DNA from: Pseudaminobacter soli (ex Zhang et al. 2022)
Lineage (GTDB): Bacteria; Pseudomonadota; Alphaproteobacteria; Rhizobiales; Rhizobiaceae
Length of the DNA: 64,000 bases
Direction: 5' to 3'
Assembly (NCBI RefSeq): GCF_014595955.1
Contig: NZ_JABVCF010000012.1
Span: forward strand, 169,557-233,556
Made by a program: the position numbers and the translations under genes. The notes under the pieces were generated by a model. The model did not search any database and was not told the origin of the DNA. It worked only from the letters and a program-made list of their open reading frames with translations. Positions 56,531 to 64,000 of this stretch are shown here, piece by piece. How positions within the stretch are numbered: the first letter of the stretch is position 1; each line of letters starts with the position of its first letter.

Positions 56531-57511
56531 ATGAGCCGGGAAACCCTTCTCAATGCAGGGCTGGCGCTCTTGCTTCTGGTGCTGCCGCTGGCCGCAACCG
56601 CCCTCGGCGAGCCGTTCTATGTCTCTCTCGCCACGCGCATGGCCATCCTGGCGCTTGCCGGGGTCGGGCTCAATCTGGCGCTTGGCTTCGGCGGCCTCAT
56701 CTCTTTCGGGCACGCGGCCTTTTTCGGCATCGGCGGCTACGCGGCCGGAATCCTGGCCGGGCACGCTCTCAATGCGGAGCCGCTGCTGTCCTGGCCGTTC
56801 GAATTTTCCGGCTCGGACCAGATGCATGTCGTCTGGCTCGTCGCGGCACTGGCCTCGGCGCTCGCCGCGCTGTTGATAGGCGCAATCAGCCTGCGCACAA
56901 GCGGCGTCTACTTCATCATGATCACGCTCGCCTTCGCGCAGATGTTCTACTATTTCGCCATCTCCTGGCCTGCCTATGGCGGCGAAGACGGGCTGTCGAT
57001 TGCCATCCGAAACGGCTTTCCCGGGCTCAACACCGCCCTGCCGATGGATTTCTTTCTCATCTGCTACGTGTTGCTGATGCTGGCGCTTGTCCTTTCCTGG
57101 CGCATCCGCGATTCCCGCTTTGGGGCAGCGCTCCAGGCGGCGCGGCAGAACGATGTCCGCGTCGCTGCGCTTGGCATCGAGCCGTTCCGGACCAGGCTCG
57201 CAGCCTTCATCCTGTCCGGCATGATCACCGGTGTCGCCGGTGCGCTCTACGCGGATCTGAACCGCTTCGTCAGCCCTTCAATGATCTCGTGGCAGATGTC
57301 CGGCGAACTGATCGTCCTCATCATCCTCGGTGGTGCCGGCCGGTTGTTCGGTCCAGTGGTTGGGGCGATGCTCTTCGTCCTCCTCGAGTTCTTGCTGGGC
57401 GGCCTTACCGAGCGCTGGCAACTCTTCCTCGGCGTTATACTGCTCGGCGTCGTGCTATTTGCTCGCGGCGGCGTCATTGGCCTCCTTGTCGGCAGGGCGC
57501 GTCATGGCTGA
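56531..57511 (+). CDS. Branched-chain-type ABC transporter permease (LivM-like)
   Basis: 326 residues. LNLALGFGGLISFGHAAFFG and AGALYADLNRFVSPSMISW, ILGGAGRLFGPVVGAML match LivM. Overlaps the LivG-like gene by eight bases. Confidence 0.92.
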   Translation: MSRETLLNAGLALLLLVLPLAATALGEPFYVSLATRMAILALAGVGLNLALGFGGLISFGHAAFFGIGGYAAGILAGHALNAEPLLSWPFEFSGSDQMHVVWLVAALASALAALLIGAISLRTSGVYFIMITLAFAQMFYYFAISWPAYGGEDGLSIAIRNGFPGLNTALPMDFFLICYVLLMLALVLSWRIRDSRFGAALQAARQNDVRVAALGIEPFRTRLAAFILSGMITGVAGALYADLNRFVSPSMISWQMSGELIVLIILGGAGRLFGPVVGAMLFVLLEFLLGGLTERWQLFLGVILLGVVLFARGGVIGLLVGRARHG

Positions 57512-58253
57512 GCCGGTCCTCGACATTCGCAGGCTCTCAAAGAGCTTCGGCGCGCTCAAGGCGACAGACGATGTCAGCCTCGATCTCCGCGCCGGCGAAA
57601 TTCACGCCCTGATCGGCCCCAACGGCGCGGGCAAGACGACGCTCATCCAGCAGATTTCCGGAGCGCTCAAGCCAAGCAGCGGGTCGATCCGCTTTCTCGG
57701 CGAGGACGTCAGCGCGCTGGACGTCGCCGAACGGGCCCGGCGCGGCCTTGCGCGGACCTTCCAGATCTCGTCGCTGACGCCGGAATTCTCGGCGTTGCGC
57801 AACGTCATGCTGGCTGTTCAGGCACGGCAGGGGTCGAGCTTCCGCTTCTTTCGCGACGTGATGACCGATGCAAGCCTGACCGAGCCGGCCATTGCCGCGC
57901 TGTCGCGTGTGGGTCTTGGCGACCGCGTCCGCACGCCGGCGGCGGAGCTCTCGCATGGTGAGCGGCGTCAACTCGAGATCGCCATCGCGCTTGCGCTCCG
58001 CCCGAAGGCATTCCTGCTCGATGAGCCGATGGCCGGAATGGGACCGGAAGGCTCCAGGGCGCTGACCGTTCTCCTCGATGGGCTCCGCGCCGAAGCGCCG
58101 ATCCTCCTCATCGAGCACGACATGGACGCCGTCTTCGCGCTTGCCGACCGCATTTCCGTCATCGTCTACGGACGCATCATCGCCAGCGGCACGGCGGCCG
58201 AAATTCGCGCGGACAGCGCTGTGCGCGTCGCCTATCTGGGAGAGCCGGGATGA
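57504..58253 (+). CDS. Branched-chain-type ABC transporter ATPase (LivG-like)
   Basis: 249 residues. Walker A GPNGAGKTT, signature LSHGERRQLEIAIAL (typical LSHG form of LivG), Walker B AFLLDEPMAGMGPEG and H-loop IEHDMDAVF. ATG 57504 is inside the LivM gene by eight bases. Confidence 0.93.
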   Translation: MAEPVLDIRRLSKSFGALKATDDVSLDLRAGEIHALIGPNGAGKTTLIQQISGALKPSSGSIRFLGEDVSALDVAERARRGLARTFQISSLTPEFSALRNVMLAVQARQGSSFRFFRDVMTDASLTEPAIAALSRVGLGDRVRTPAAELSHGERRQLEIAIALALRPKAFLLDEPMAGMGPEGSRALTVLLDGLRAEAPILLIEHDMDAVFALADRISVIVYGRIIASGTAAEIRADSAVRVAYLGEPG

Positions 58254-58936
58254 CGCTCCTCAAGGTAGCCGGCATCGAAACCTTCTATGGCGCAAGCCAG
58301 GCGTTGTTCGGCGTCGATCTCGACGTCGAGGAGGGTGAGGTCGTCGCCCTGATGGGGCGCAACGGCATGGGCAAGACCACCACGATCCGCTCGATCTACG
58401 GGCTCACGCCGGCACGCGCAGGCAGCATCACATTCGCCGGTCTGGACATCACGCAGCAACAATCCTTCCGCGTTGCGCGGCTTGGCGTTGGCCTTGTGCC
58501 GGAGGGCCGTCGCTGCTTCCCCAATCTGACGGTGCATGAAAACCTCGTCGCGGCGGCGCGCGACGGCAAATGGACGCTTGCCGCCGTGATCGACCTGTTC
58601 CCCAGACTCGGCGAGCGCTCGAGCCAATATGCCAGCACCCTTTCAGGCGGTGAGCAGCAGATGCTGGCGATAGCGCGCGCGCTGATGACCAATCCGCGCC
58701 TCGTCATACTCGATGAGGCCACCGAGGGCTTGGCCCCCGTCATCCGAAAAGTCATCTGGGATGCGATACGTAGGCTGAAGGCCGAAGGCGAGTCGATCCT
58801 CGTCGTCGACAAGAGCATGGCCGAACTCCTGCCGGTCGCCGATCGCTGCTTCGTCCTCGAGAAGGGCCGGACAGTCTGGACCGGGCGGCCAGCCGGCATG
58901 ACCCCATTGCTGCAGGACCGATATCTGGGCGTCTGA
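58250..58936 (+). CDS. Branched-chain-type ABC transporter ATPase (LivF-like)
   Basis: 228 residues. Walker A GRNGMGKTT, signature LSGGEQQMLAIARAL, Walker B LVILDEATEGLAPV and the characteristic short H-loop VDKSMAEL. Pairs with LivG. Overlaps it by four bases. Last gene of the operon. Confidence 0.93.
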   Translation: MTLLKVAGIETFYGASQALFGVDLDVEEGEVVALMGRNGMGKTTTIRSIYGLTPARAGSITFAGLDITQQQSFRVARLGVGLVPEGRRCFPNLTVHENLVAAARDGKWTLAAVIDLFPRLGERSSQYASTLSGGEQQMLAIARALMTNPRLVILDEATEGLAPVIRKVIWDAIRRLKAEGESILVVDKSMAELLPVADRCFVLEKGRTVWTGRPAGMTPLLQDRYLGV

Positions 58937-59707
58937 AGTTTGCCGGGGTTTGCTGCGCAGTGGCTGCACCGATTTACACGCTTCAAGCGCTGGTCTGCCG
59001 TTCAGGTCGAAGAGAAGACGACTGAAGATCACACCTCCCCCCGTTAAGTCCGCAGGAGGACTCACTGGCGGTCTCCGAGCGTGCACTACCCGATGCGACG
59101 GTGCACCTCGCGCCGCAACTCAGCGGTCGATGACAGAACGCATTTGCCGCCGCAGCGCGGGGGCTCGGTCGTGGAGCGCATGCCTACTCTGATCCGGATC
59201 AGCCGATCCGATATGGATCAGAAGTTGACGCACTCAGACGGGCTTGCGTTCTCCTCAGCAACTCGTCCGGCCGCTGGAACGCGCTTGCTGGAACTGACAA
59301 CTGCAATAATGAACTACCATGACTCGCAGCCTCTCGCTCCAGAAGCTGCTGAGCGCCGGATCCTCTTTAATCGTCTGATCGTTCAATTGCAGGAGGAATT
59401 GGAACCAGGCAAGCTGCCGTTGTTCCCGCTATCATCACTCAGGTGCTCGTCGATACTCCATTGTCCGAACCGGCCGCCCATCGCCCAAAAGCTATGCTCC
59501 GGCGGATCACGCCCGAACACTTCAGGCACAACGCCACAACCCCGCCGCTCCGGCGCACCCGACAGGGTTCGAAGCTAGGCGCTCTGCCTTCGGATCCATA
59601 CGCCTTTCCATCGCGGAATTCGAAGTCAAACCGCCGTTGAACAGGCGGGAGGCTTCGTATAAGAACGCTCTGCCGGTTCCCGACGCGGGTCCGGCTTCGA
59701 TGCGGAT
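58937..59707. other. Gap of unclear content before tRNA-Arg
   Basis: 771 bases. A 165-codon open frame at 59081-59578 (plus) has no family I recognise; its middle part (LLELTTAIMNYHD, FNRLIVQLQEELEPG) could be a remnant of a small helical protein. The segment looks like the edge of a mobile region because it ends at a tRNA used by an integrase. A candidate tRNA promoter lies at 59637-59663. Confidence 0.35.
59637..59663 (+). promoter_or_regulatory. Candidate promoter of tRNA-Arg
   Basis: TTGAAC at 59637-59642 and TATAAG at 59658-59663 with a short 15-base spacer, 45 bases upstream of the mature tRNA end. Confidence 0.5.
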
Positions 59708-59784
59708 GCACCCGTAGCTCAGTTGGATAGAGCGCTGCCCTCCGAAGGCAGAGGTCACAGGTTCGAATCCTGTCGGGTGCGCCA
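59708..59784 (+). tRNA. tRNA-Arg (anticodon CCG)
   Basis: 77-base cloverleaf. Acceptor GCACCCG/CGGGTGC with encoded CCA, anticodon stem CTGCC/GGCAG around loop CTCCGAA (anticodon CCG for CGG codons), T-arm CAGGTTCGAATCCTG. Integrase gene begins 98 bases downstream, the usual arrangement for an element inserted in the tRNA 3' end. Confidence 0.97.
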
Positions 59785-59881
59785 CTCACAGCCCAAGTCT
59801 TTGGAACTGCTGAAGCGCTTGATTCGACTGCGTGTTTCGGTTCGCGTTTGCTACACTTGCGTGCTACAAGGACCACAGTTG

Positions 59882-61650
59882 ATGGGCCGTATGAAACACG
59901 TTTAGCGCCGCGCCAATCGCTTCGAGTTTCGCTTCGCCTTGCCGGATGACATCGCCGGCAAGCCGGCCCCAATGCCGTGGCCGGAAGCGCTCAGTTGGTG
60001 TGTCAATGCGCAAACCGGACGCTTCAAGCACGAACTTGTTCGGTCGCTCAAGTCAAACGACAGCCGAGCGGCGGAGCGGGCTGCCCTGCCGCTGATCGCC
60101 GAGGCGCAGCAGCTCGTCGATTTGGCACGCAAGGCGCTGGTTGCGGGGCCGCCAACGGAACTGGATGCGCAGACCCTTGCCCATCTGGCCCTGGCGCACG
60201 AAGCCAAGCTGCTGGCCGCCGACGAGGAGCTTCGGTCCAAGGGGCTCGGTTTGGATCTGGCTCGCGGCCTCACGCGGCCGGACGGGCTGGGAATGAGCGA
60301 TGAAGATCTGGGACTCTATCAAAGGGCAATCGCCTACCTCAACGACGTCAGCCGCTCTGAGGCGGCCAAGATGCGCGGCGGTGAAGCACTGCAGCTGGCC
60401 CTTGATCGGGCTCTGGAGGAACGCGGTATCGTGCTTCACCCAGATGACCCCGCTTGGCGGCAGCTCGAGCTTGGCTTCATCCAGGCGCAACGACGGGCCA
60501 TCAACGGCATCAACGCACGGCTCGACGGCGAATTGGTGCCGACACCAATCATCCCGGCACAGCCAAACCGCGCCGAGACCTTGTCAGAGGCGATGCGGCG
60601 CTGGGTGGAGGGGGCAGTCGGGCGGCACGTAAGCCCCGGGGCAACGCGATTGCCGAAGCGCAGCGCGCCGTTCAGCGTTTCATTCAGTTGCATGGCGATC
60701 TCGAACTCAGGGCGATTACCAAAGCCCATGGCCGGCAGTTTCGCGATGCGCTGGCCAAAATCCCAAAGGCGCTGCCGCACAAGCTGGCCAAGCTGAAGCT
60801 GCCGGAGTTGCTGAAACAGGACCTCTCCGGCTACGAACTGCGCAACGCCCAGACCATCAACAAGAACCTCAACCTGATCGCCGGCATCATGGCCAAGGCC
60901 GAGAAGGACGGCTACTTGGAGGACCTGCCGGGATGGTCCAACCCGTTCCATGTCGGCTTCGAGATCGCACACGCCGAGCGTGCGCCTTATGAGCCGTTCA
61001 CGATTGGCGAACTCAATGCGCTGTTCGCCTCGCCGGTGTACAGCCAAGGCCTTCGGCCGAAGGGAGGGCGCGGCGACGCCGCCTACTGGTTCCCCTGGAT
61101 CGCCCTCTTCACCGGCGCGCGGCGAACCGAGATCGCGCAGTTGAAGGTCGGCGACGTCCGTGAGACGTCTGGTATCGCATTCATCGACTTCAATGAAGAG
61201 GGCGAGGACCAGAACCTCAAGAACCTGTCGTCGGCACGCTCGGTGCCAATCCACCCTGAGTTGCTGCGGCTCGGCTTGCGCGACTACGCAGCGAAGCGCT
61301 CGCTCAAGGCCAAGGCATCGGCGCCGTTATGGCCCGAGTTCGAACCGCCGGTGGCCGACAAGGCAAAATCCTGGTCGAAATGGTTCGGTCGCTATCTCGC
61401 CAGTCATGTCGTTGACCATCCCTCGAAGACCTTTCACTCGTTTCGGCACACCTTCAAGCGGGCGTGCCGCGAAGCCGGTATCAGCGAAGAGATCCACAAC
61501 GCCTTTACCGGTCACAGCGGTGGTGGAGTCGCTCGCAGCTACGGCCGTGTCCGACGCGCGGACGGAACAATGGATCGTGGCGTGTCGATTGAGCGGTTAA
61601 AGCAGGAGATCGACCAGGTTTCCTACGAAGGGCATTCGATAGCCCTTTGA
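59882..61650 (+). pseudogene. Tyrosine-recombinase integrase, broken by a nonsense codon and a frameshift
   Basis: The N-terminal frame reads MGRMKHV, TAG, then RRANRFEFRFALPDDIAG, matching the DUF6538-type N-terminus of tyrosine integrases. It runs on to about 60620. Near the G-run at 60608-60613 the reading frame shifts to another, which carries the catalytic domain to 61650: Arg in TGARRTEIAQLKVGDV, HSFRHTFKRACREAGI, and Tyr in SGGGVARSYG. A full integrase would have about 590 residues. Both lesions would need to be sequencing errors for it to work. Adjacent to tRNA-Arg, it marks a past integration. Confidence 0.85.
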
Positions 61651-62265
61651 GATGACTAACCACGATGCGTCGAATGAACCTGGATCGGACGAGGGGTTGA
61701 GCCGAGTGGTCCATCTGCGGCGCAGGGAGAGTTGGTGCAGAATTGGAGATGAAGTCCCTCTGGAACGAAGCTTGTGCCGGGTGTTCGAATCCCTCCTCCT
61801 CTACCACTCCCAACCCGCCAAACATTCTCCGCTGCCGATTAGCGGCCTCAGAAGCCCAGGATTTCCGGGGTTTTTGAACCAAACCTTGTGTCGGCGGCCA
61901 GCGTTTCAGGCGCGATTTTACTCTCTCTGGGCCGATTTTCTCCAAACCTTGTGACTACGCCAATCCGACACAAGGTTTTCGCGCATTGATTTTGTTCATC
62001 TTTTTAGATCGGCACCTTGTGTCAGTTGGCACAGAACTCCGGCGCGCGTTCGCACCCGAGATCTAACCATTTCCAAGTACACGCCTATGCTCGGCGGGAG
62101 AATTAGCGTCTTGTTTGGGCCGAAACCGGACCGTCAGCCCTCGGCCGCCGCTGCGCAGATAGCTGCCCCTCTTCAGCCGCCGCGCTGCCTTCCGCCAACG
62201 GCACTGAGTGGCTCGGTCCGCCAGCCACTGCCAACACTATAGTCCTGTTCTGCTTCTGACCATTC
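61651..62265. other. Non-coding gap between integrase and PLD gene
   Basis: 615 bases. Contains the CCTTGTGTC repeat cluster (61881-62025) and, at about 61781-61806, GTGTTCGAATCCCTCCTCCT plus CTACCA, which resembles the 3' end of a tRNA without a matching 5' half. No protein gene recognised. Confidence 0.5.
61881..62025. repeat. Cluster of CCTTGTGTC repeats
   Basis: AAACCTTGTGTCGG at 61881-61894; AAACCTTGTGAC at 61944-61955; the inverted form CCGACACAAGGTTT at 61965-61978; CACCTTGTGTCAG at 62013-62025. The first and third form a 14-bp inverted repeat. Such clusters near an integrase may be arm-type integrase or excisionase sites. Confidence 0.6.
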
Positions 62266-63495
62266 CTAAGCCTCATATTCATCATCGGCCTCAGGCGGGT
62301 TCCAGTACGCGAAGTTGAACAGGACATCGAGTTCGGTGAAGTCACTGAGCCCGAGACTCTTGCAAAGAACGGCAGCATCAGCGGCAAAACGCCCGTAACG
62401 CTCCCCATTGACGCTGGCTTTAGCTGGCACGCGCGGATAGCCGTTGATGTTGGCGAGCCCCATTCCTGCGACCGAATTGCGGTTCATGACGGGAAAGCGC
62501 TTGGGATCGCGGGTGTGCAAAATCTCAGTAAGGACGTTAGTTCCTGCACGAGGGATTCTATCAAAATAGCCCTTCAGGAGATCGAACAAACCAGCGGGAT
62601 CTTGCGATGGCGCGGCTGCGAGAGCGCGCAGCGCTTCCTGATACAGCGGCGCCTTCTTTGCGAGAGAAGTCTTGCCACGATGGAGACCTCCCGCGTGCCA
62701 ATATCTGATCTGCTCCTCATAGCGCGGAAGGAAATCACGCGGCTTCAGGTCCGGGTTGCGCGCGAGTTCGTCAAGGATCGTGGCCCCTTTGCGACGGCTT
62801 CTGCGCCGGTCCTTCACCTGTGCGTCAAACCCGTCCGGACCGTCGTCCGCACGCATCTCGATCAAAAGGTCACTGAGGACGATCGTCTGGCCAGGGGAGG
62901 CCTCCGTCGAACGTCGGGCGCGCCACTGGGCCGCCTTCATCGCAGCGCAATATATGTTGCGCTGCTTCTCGTAGCTGTCGATCAGACCAGGCGTCGCTTC
63001 AACGATGTCGCCGTCCGTGACCCGGTCGCCGATCCAGCCCTCTAGCCTGCGTTGCCATTTCCGTCCGCCGCCGATCAGGGCGGCAGATAGTTCATGATTA
63101 TCGGAGAACCCGCCGGAGGTCATATTCGCCGACCCGACAATTAGCGCTTCCTGCCTGCCGCCCTTGAACCAATACACCTTGGGGTGCAGCGTGCACGCGC
63201 CGGCAGCGGCACCCATGTAAACCTGGATTTCGCCGCCGGCTCTCGCGGCGGCGGCGCGCAGGCGAAGAAGCGCTCGGAGCAGGTCTGGCTCGCTTTGAAA
63301 GAAGTTGATGCCGATGACAAACGTGGCGCTCAAGCCCTTGTCGACGCGCGCCCTAAGCGAGTTTTGAATCAGCTTCATTCCCGACATCCGCGCAAAGGCG
63401 ACGATGCAAATGAAACGCGTCGCGTTCTCAAGATGGCGAACGAGCAGGCTGGCGTGATCCTCGTCCTCGGCATTCTCCAGCAGGATATCCGTCAC
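62266..63495 (-). CDS. PLD-family (HKD) nuclease-like protein, putative defence gene
   Basis: 409 residues. N-terminal PLD-like domain (about 8-150): a single HxK motif with His104 and Lys106 in LHPKVYWF, followed by LIVGSANMTSGG (Ser122, Asn124) and DNHEL (Glu135). Single-HKD enzymes such as the restriction enzyme BfiI dimerise to make one active site. The long C-terminal part ends in LTEILHTRDPKRFPVMNRNS and LDVLFNFAYW, a helical block also seen in restriction-associated proteins. Lies alone in the decayed island next to tRNA-Arg. Not a classical phospholipase, because it has no signal peptide. Confidence 0.75.
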   Translation of the reverse strand: MTDILLENAEDEDHASLLVRHLENATRFICIVAFARMSGMKLIQNSLRARVDKGLSATFVIGINFFQSEPDLLRALLRLRAAAARAGGEIQVYMGAAAGACTLHPKVYWFKGGRQEALIVGSANMTSGGFSDNHELSAALIGGGRKWQRRLEGWIGDRVTDGDIVEATPGLIDSYEKQRNIYCAAMKAAQWRARRSTEASPGQTIVLSDLLIEMRADDGPDGFDAQVKDRRRSRRKGATILDELARNPDLKPRDFLPRYEEQIRYWHAGGLHRGKTSLAKKAPLYQEALRALAAAPSQDPAGLFDLLKGYFDRIPRAGTNVLTEILHTRDPKRFPVMNRNSVAGMGLANINGYPRVPAKASVNGERYGRFAADAAVLCKSLGLSDFTELDVLFNFAYWNPPEADDEYEA

Positions 63496-63923
63496 GACTC
63501 CACCCCCCTCTAAAGATGCTCGATAGAATGGATCAGCCTACCTGCCCGATTTTGGAGCGGCCTACCTATTCCCTGGCCTGAAGAGGATAGAAAACCTGGA
63601 ATAAATCAAGCGCACGCCTGATAACCCTCGACACCGCATCTGCGGCCGCCTGAGGATCAGCGGCCGCCCTTTCGCATATCGCTCACGCAGGCGGAATGCG
63701 TAGCGCTTGCCCAACGTAGCTATGCGCACGGAGGGTGGTGGATGGGACAGCTCGGCGAATGGCTGGCTCGGTACTTCCATCAGCGCAACCGCGATATGCG
63801 CCGGTTCTGGCGCAATCCAAGACACCAACCAGATCAGACGCATCGGTGGACCCCCTCACCGATTTCGGGAACCGCAGCGTGGGGGCTGGATGGCCGGGAT
63901 GAGGCCCCAACGCTGAACCGGGC
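63496..63923. other. Non-coding or degenerate gap before the IS end
   Basis: 428 bases. Only short unconserved frames on both strands; one at 63562-63843 (minus, 93 codons) has no family I know. The insertion sequence begins just after. Confidence 0.4.
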
Positions 63924-64000
63924 TGTCAATCGGCGCGCAAAACTGACCCCTGATCGGCGTCCAATTTTGACCCCCTTATTGTAGGGCGACGGTGAGCGCC
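63924..64000. mobile_element. End of an IS21-like insertion sequence
   Basis: Begins TGTCAATCGG and contains two tandem near-repeats, ATCGGCGCGCAAAACTGACC (63929-63948, continuing CC) and ATCGGCGTCCAATTTTGACC (63953-63972, continuing CC). Multiple terminal repeats of this kind are typical of IS21-family ends. The transposase genes must lie beyond 64000. Boundary given is approximate. Confidence 0.65.

Noticed and set aside
59081..59578. 165-codon plus-strand frame as a real gene
   Set aside because: No recognisable family, no convincing ribosome site, and late residues look like noise; kept only as part of the gap description.
61652..61954. 100-codon frame after the integrase
   Set aside because: Overlaps the tRNA-like fragment and repeat cluster and has no coding features.
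63562..63843. 93-codon minus-strand frame near the IS end
   Set aside because: No family features and no ribosome site; probably chance in a degenerate gap.

Overview
The window is GC-rich, densely coded DNA from an alphaproteobacterium, most likely of the order Hyphomicrobiales (Rhizobiales) and close to Mesorhizobium/Phyllobacteriaceae. The basis is the gene order: a FYDLN-acid (TIGR02300) gene next to aroA-cmk-rpsA, the trpF-trpB-trpA-accD-folC run, infC-rpmI-rplT-pheS-pheT, a class II (CP4-like) AroA, DUF982 and DUF2852 proteins, many ABC importers, and rhizobial intergenic palindromes. The genus is inferred from these features; no database was searched.

Region 1 (1-8771) is catabolic. 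It opens with the end of a TRAP transporter and an RpiB-type isomerase. A GntR/FCD regulator and a SsuABC/TauABC-like importer follow on the minus strand, divergent from a plus-strand run of an FAH-family hydrolase, an RraA/HMG-aldolase-like protein, a beta-hydroxyacid dehydrogenase and a TSUP exporter. An inverted repeat lies between the divergent units. Region 2 (8772-15950) holds tRNA-Ala(GGC), a candidate structured element, the FYDLN-acid gene, aroA-cmk-rpsA with a strong terminator, a DHFR-like gene divergent from an HxlR regulator, and a CsbD-like protein.

Region 3 (15957-23980) is a divergent amino-acid cluster. It contains a Cys/Thr-type trans-3-hydroxy-L-proline dehydratase, a ThDP 2-oxoacid decarboxylase-like enzyme, a DDAH/arginine-deiminase-like enzyme, a polar amino-acid ABC importer and an Ldh_2-family reductase. 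Region 4 (24140-33146) is a LacI-controlled sugar system: regulator, two matching operators, binding protein, two permeases, ATPase, sugar isomerase/epimerase, Gfo/Idh/MocA dehydrogenase and, past a long nested palindrome, an aldo/keto reductase.

Region 5 (33183-50262) is mainly housekeeping. trpF-trpB-trpA-accD-folC runs on the minus strand, with a RelE-like toxin/antitoxin pair lodged between trpB and trpA. Next come a lipoprotein, a YgjP-like metallopeptidase, a DUF2852 protein, a BenE transporter and an alpha/beta hydrolase, and then infC (ATT start), rpmI-rplT with a structured leader, pheS, and pheT separated from pheS by four small genes, the first broken. Region 6 (50279-58936) is accessory: a nuclease-like hypothetical, an aldo/keto reductase, a lipocalin-like protein behind repeated TGTCAG half-sites, a NYN/OST-HTH protein, two small rhizobial proteins and a branched-chain-type ABC importer.

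Region 7 (58937-64000) looks like a decayed integrative element. tRNA-Arg(CCG) is followed by a tyrosine integrase broken by a nonsense codon and a frameshift, then a CCTTGTGTC repeat cluster, a PLD-family nuclease-like protein that may be a defence gene, and the end of an IS21-like insertion sequence. No CRISPR array or rRNA gene was seen. The best candidates for undescribed biology are the region 3 catabolic combination, the toxin/antitoxin pair inside the trp operon, and the PLD nuclease in the decayed island.
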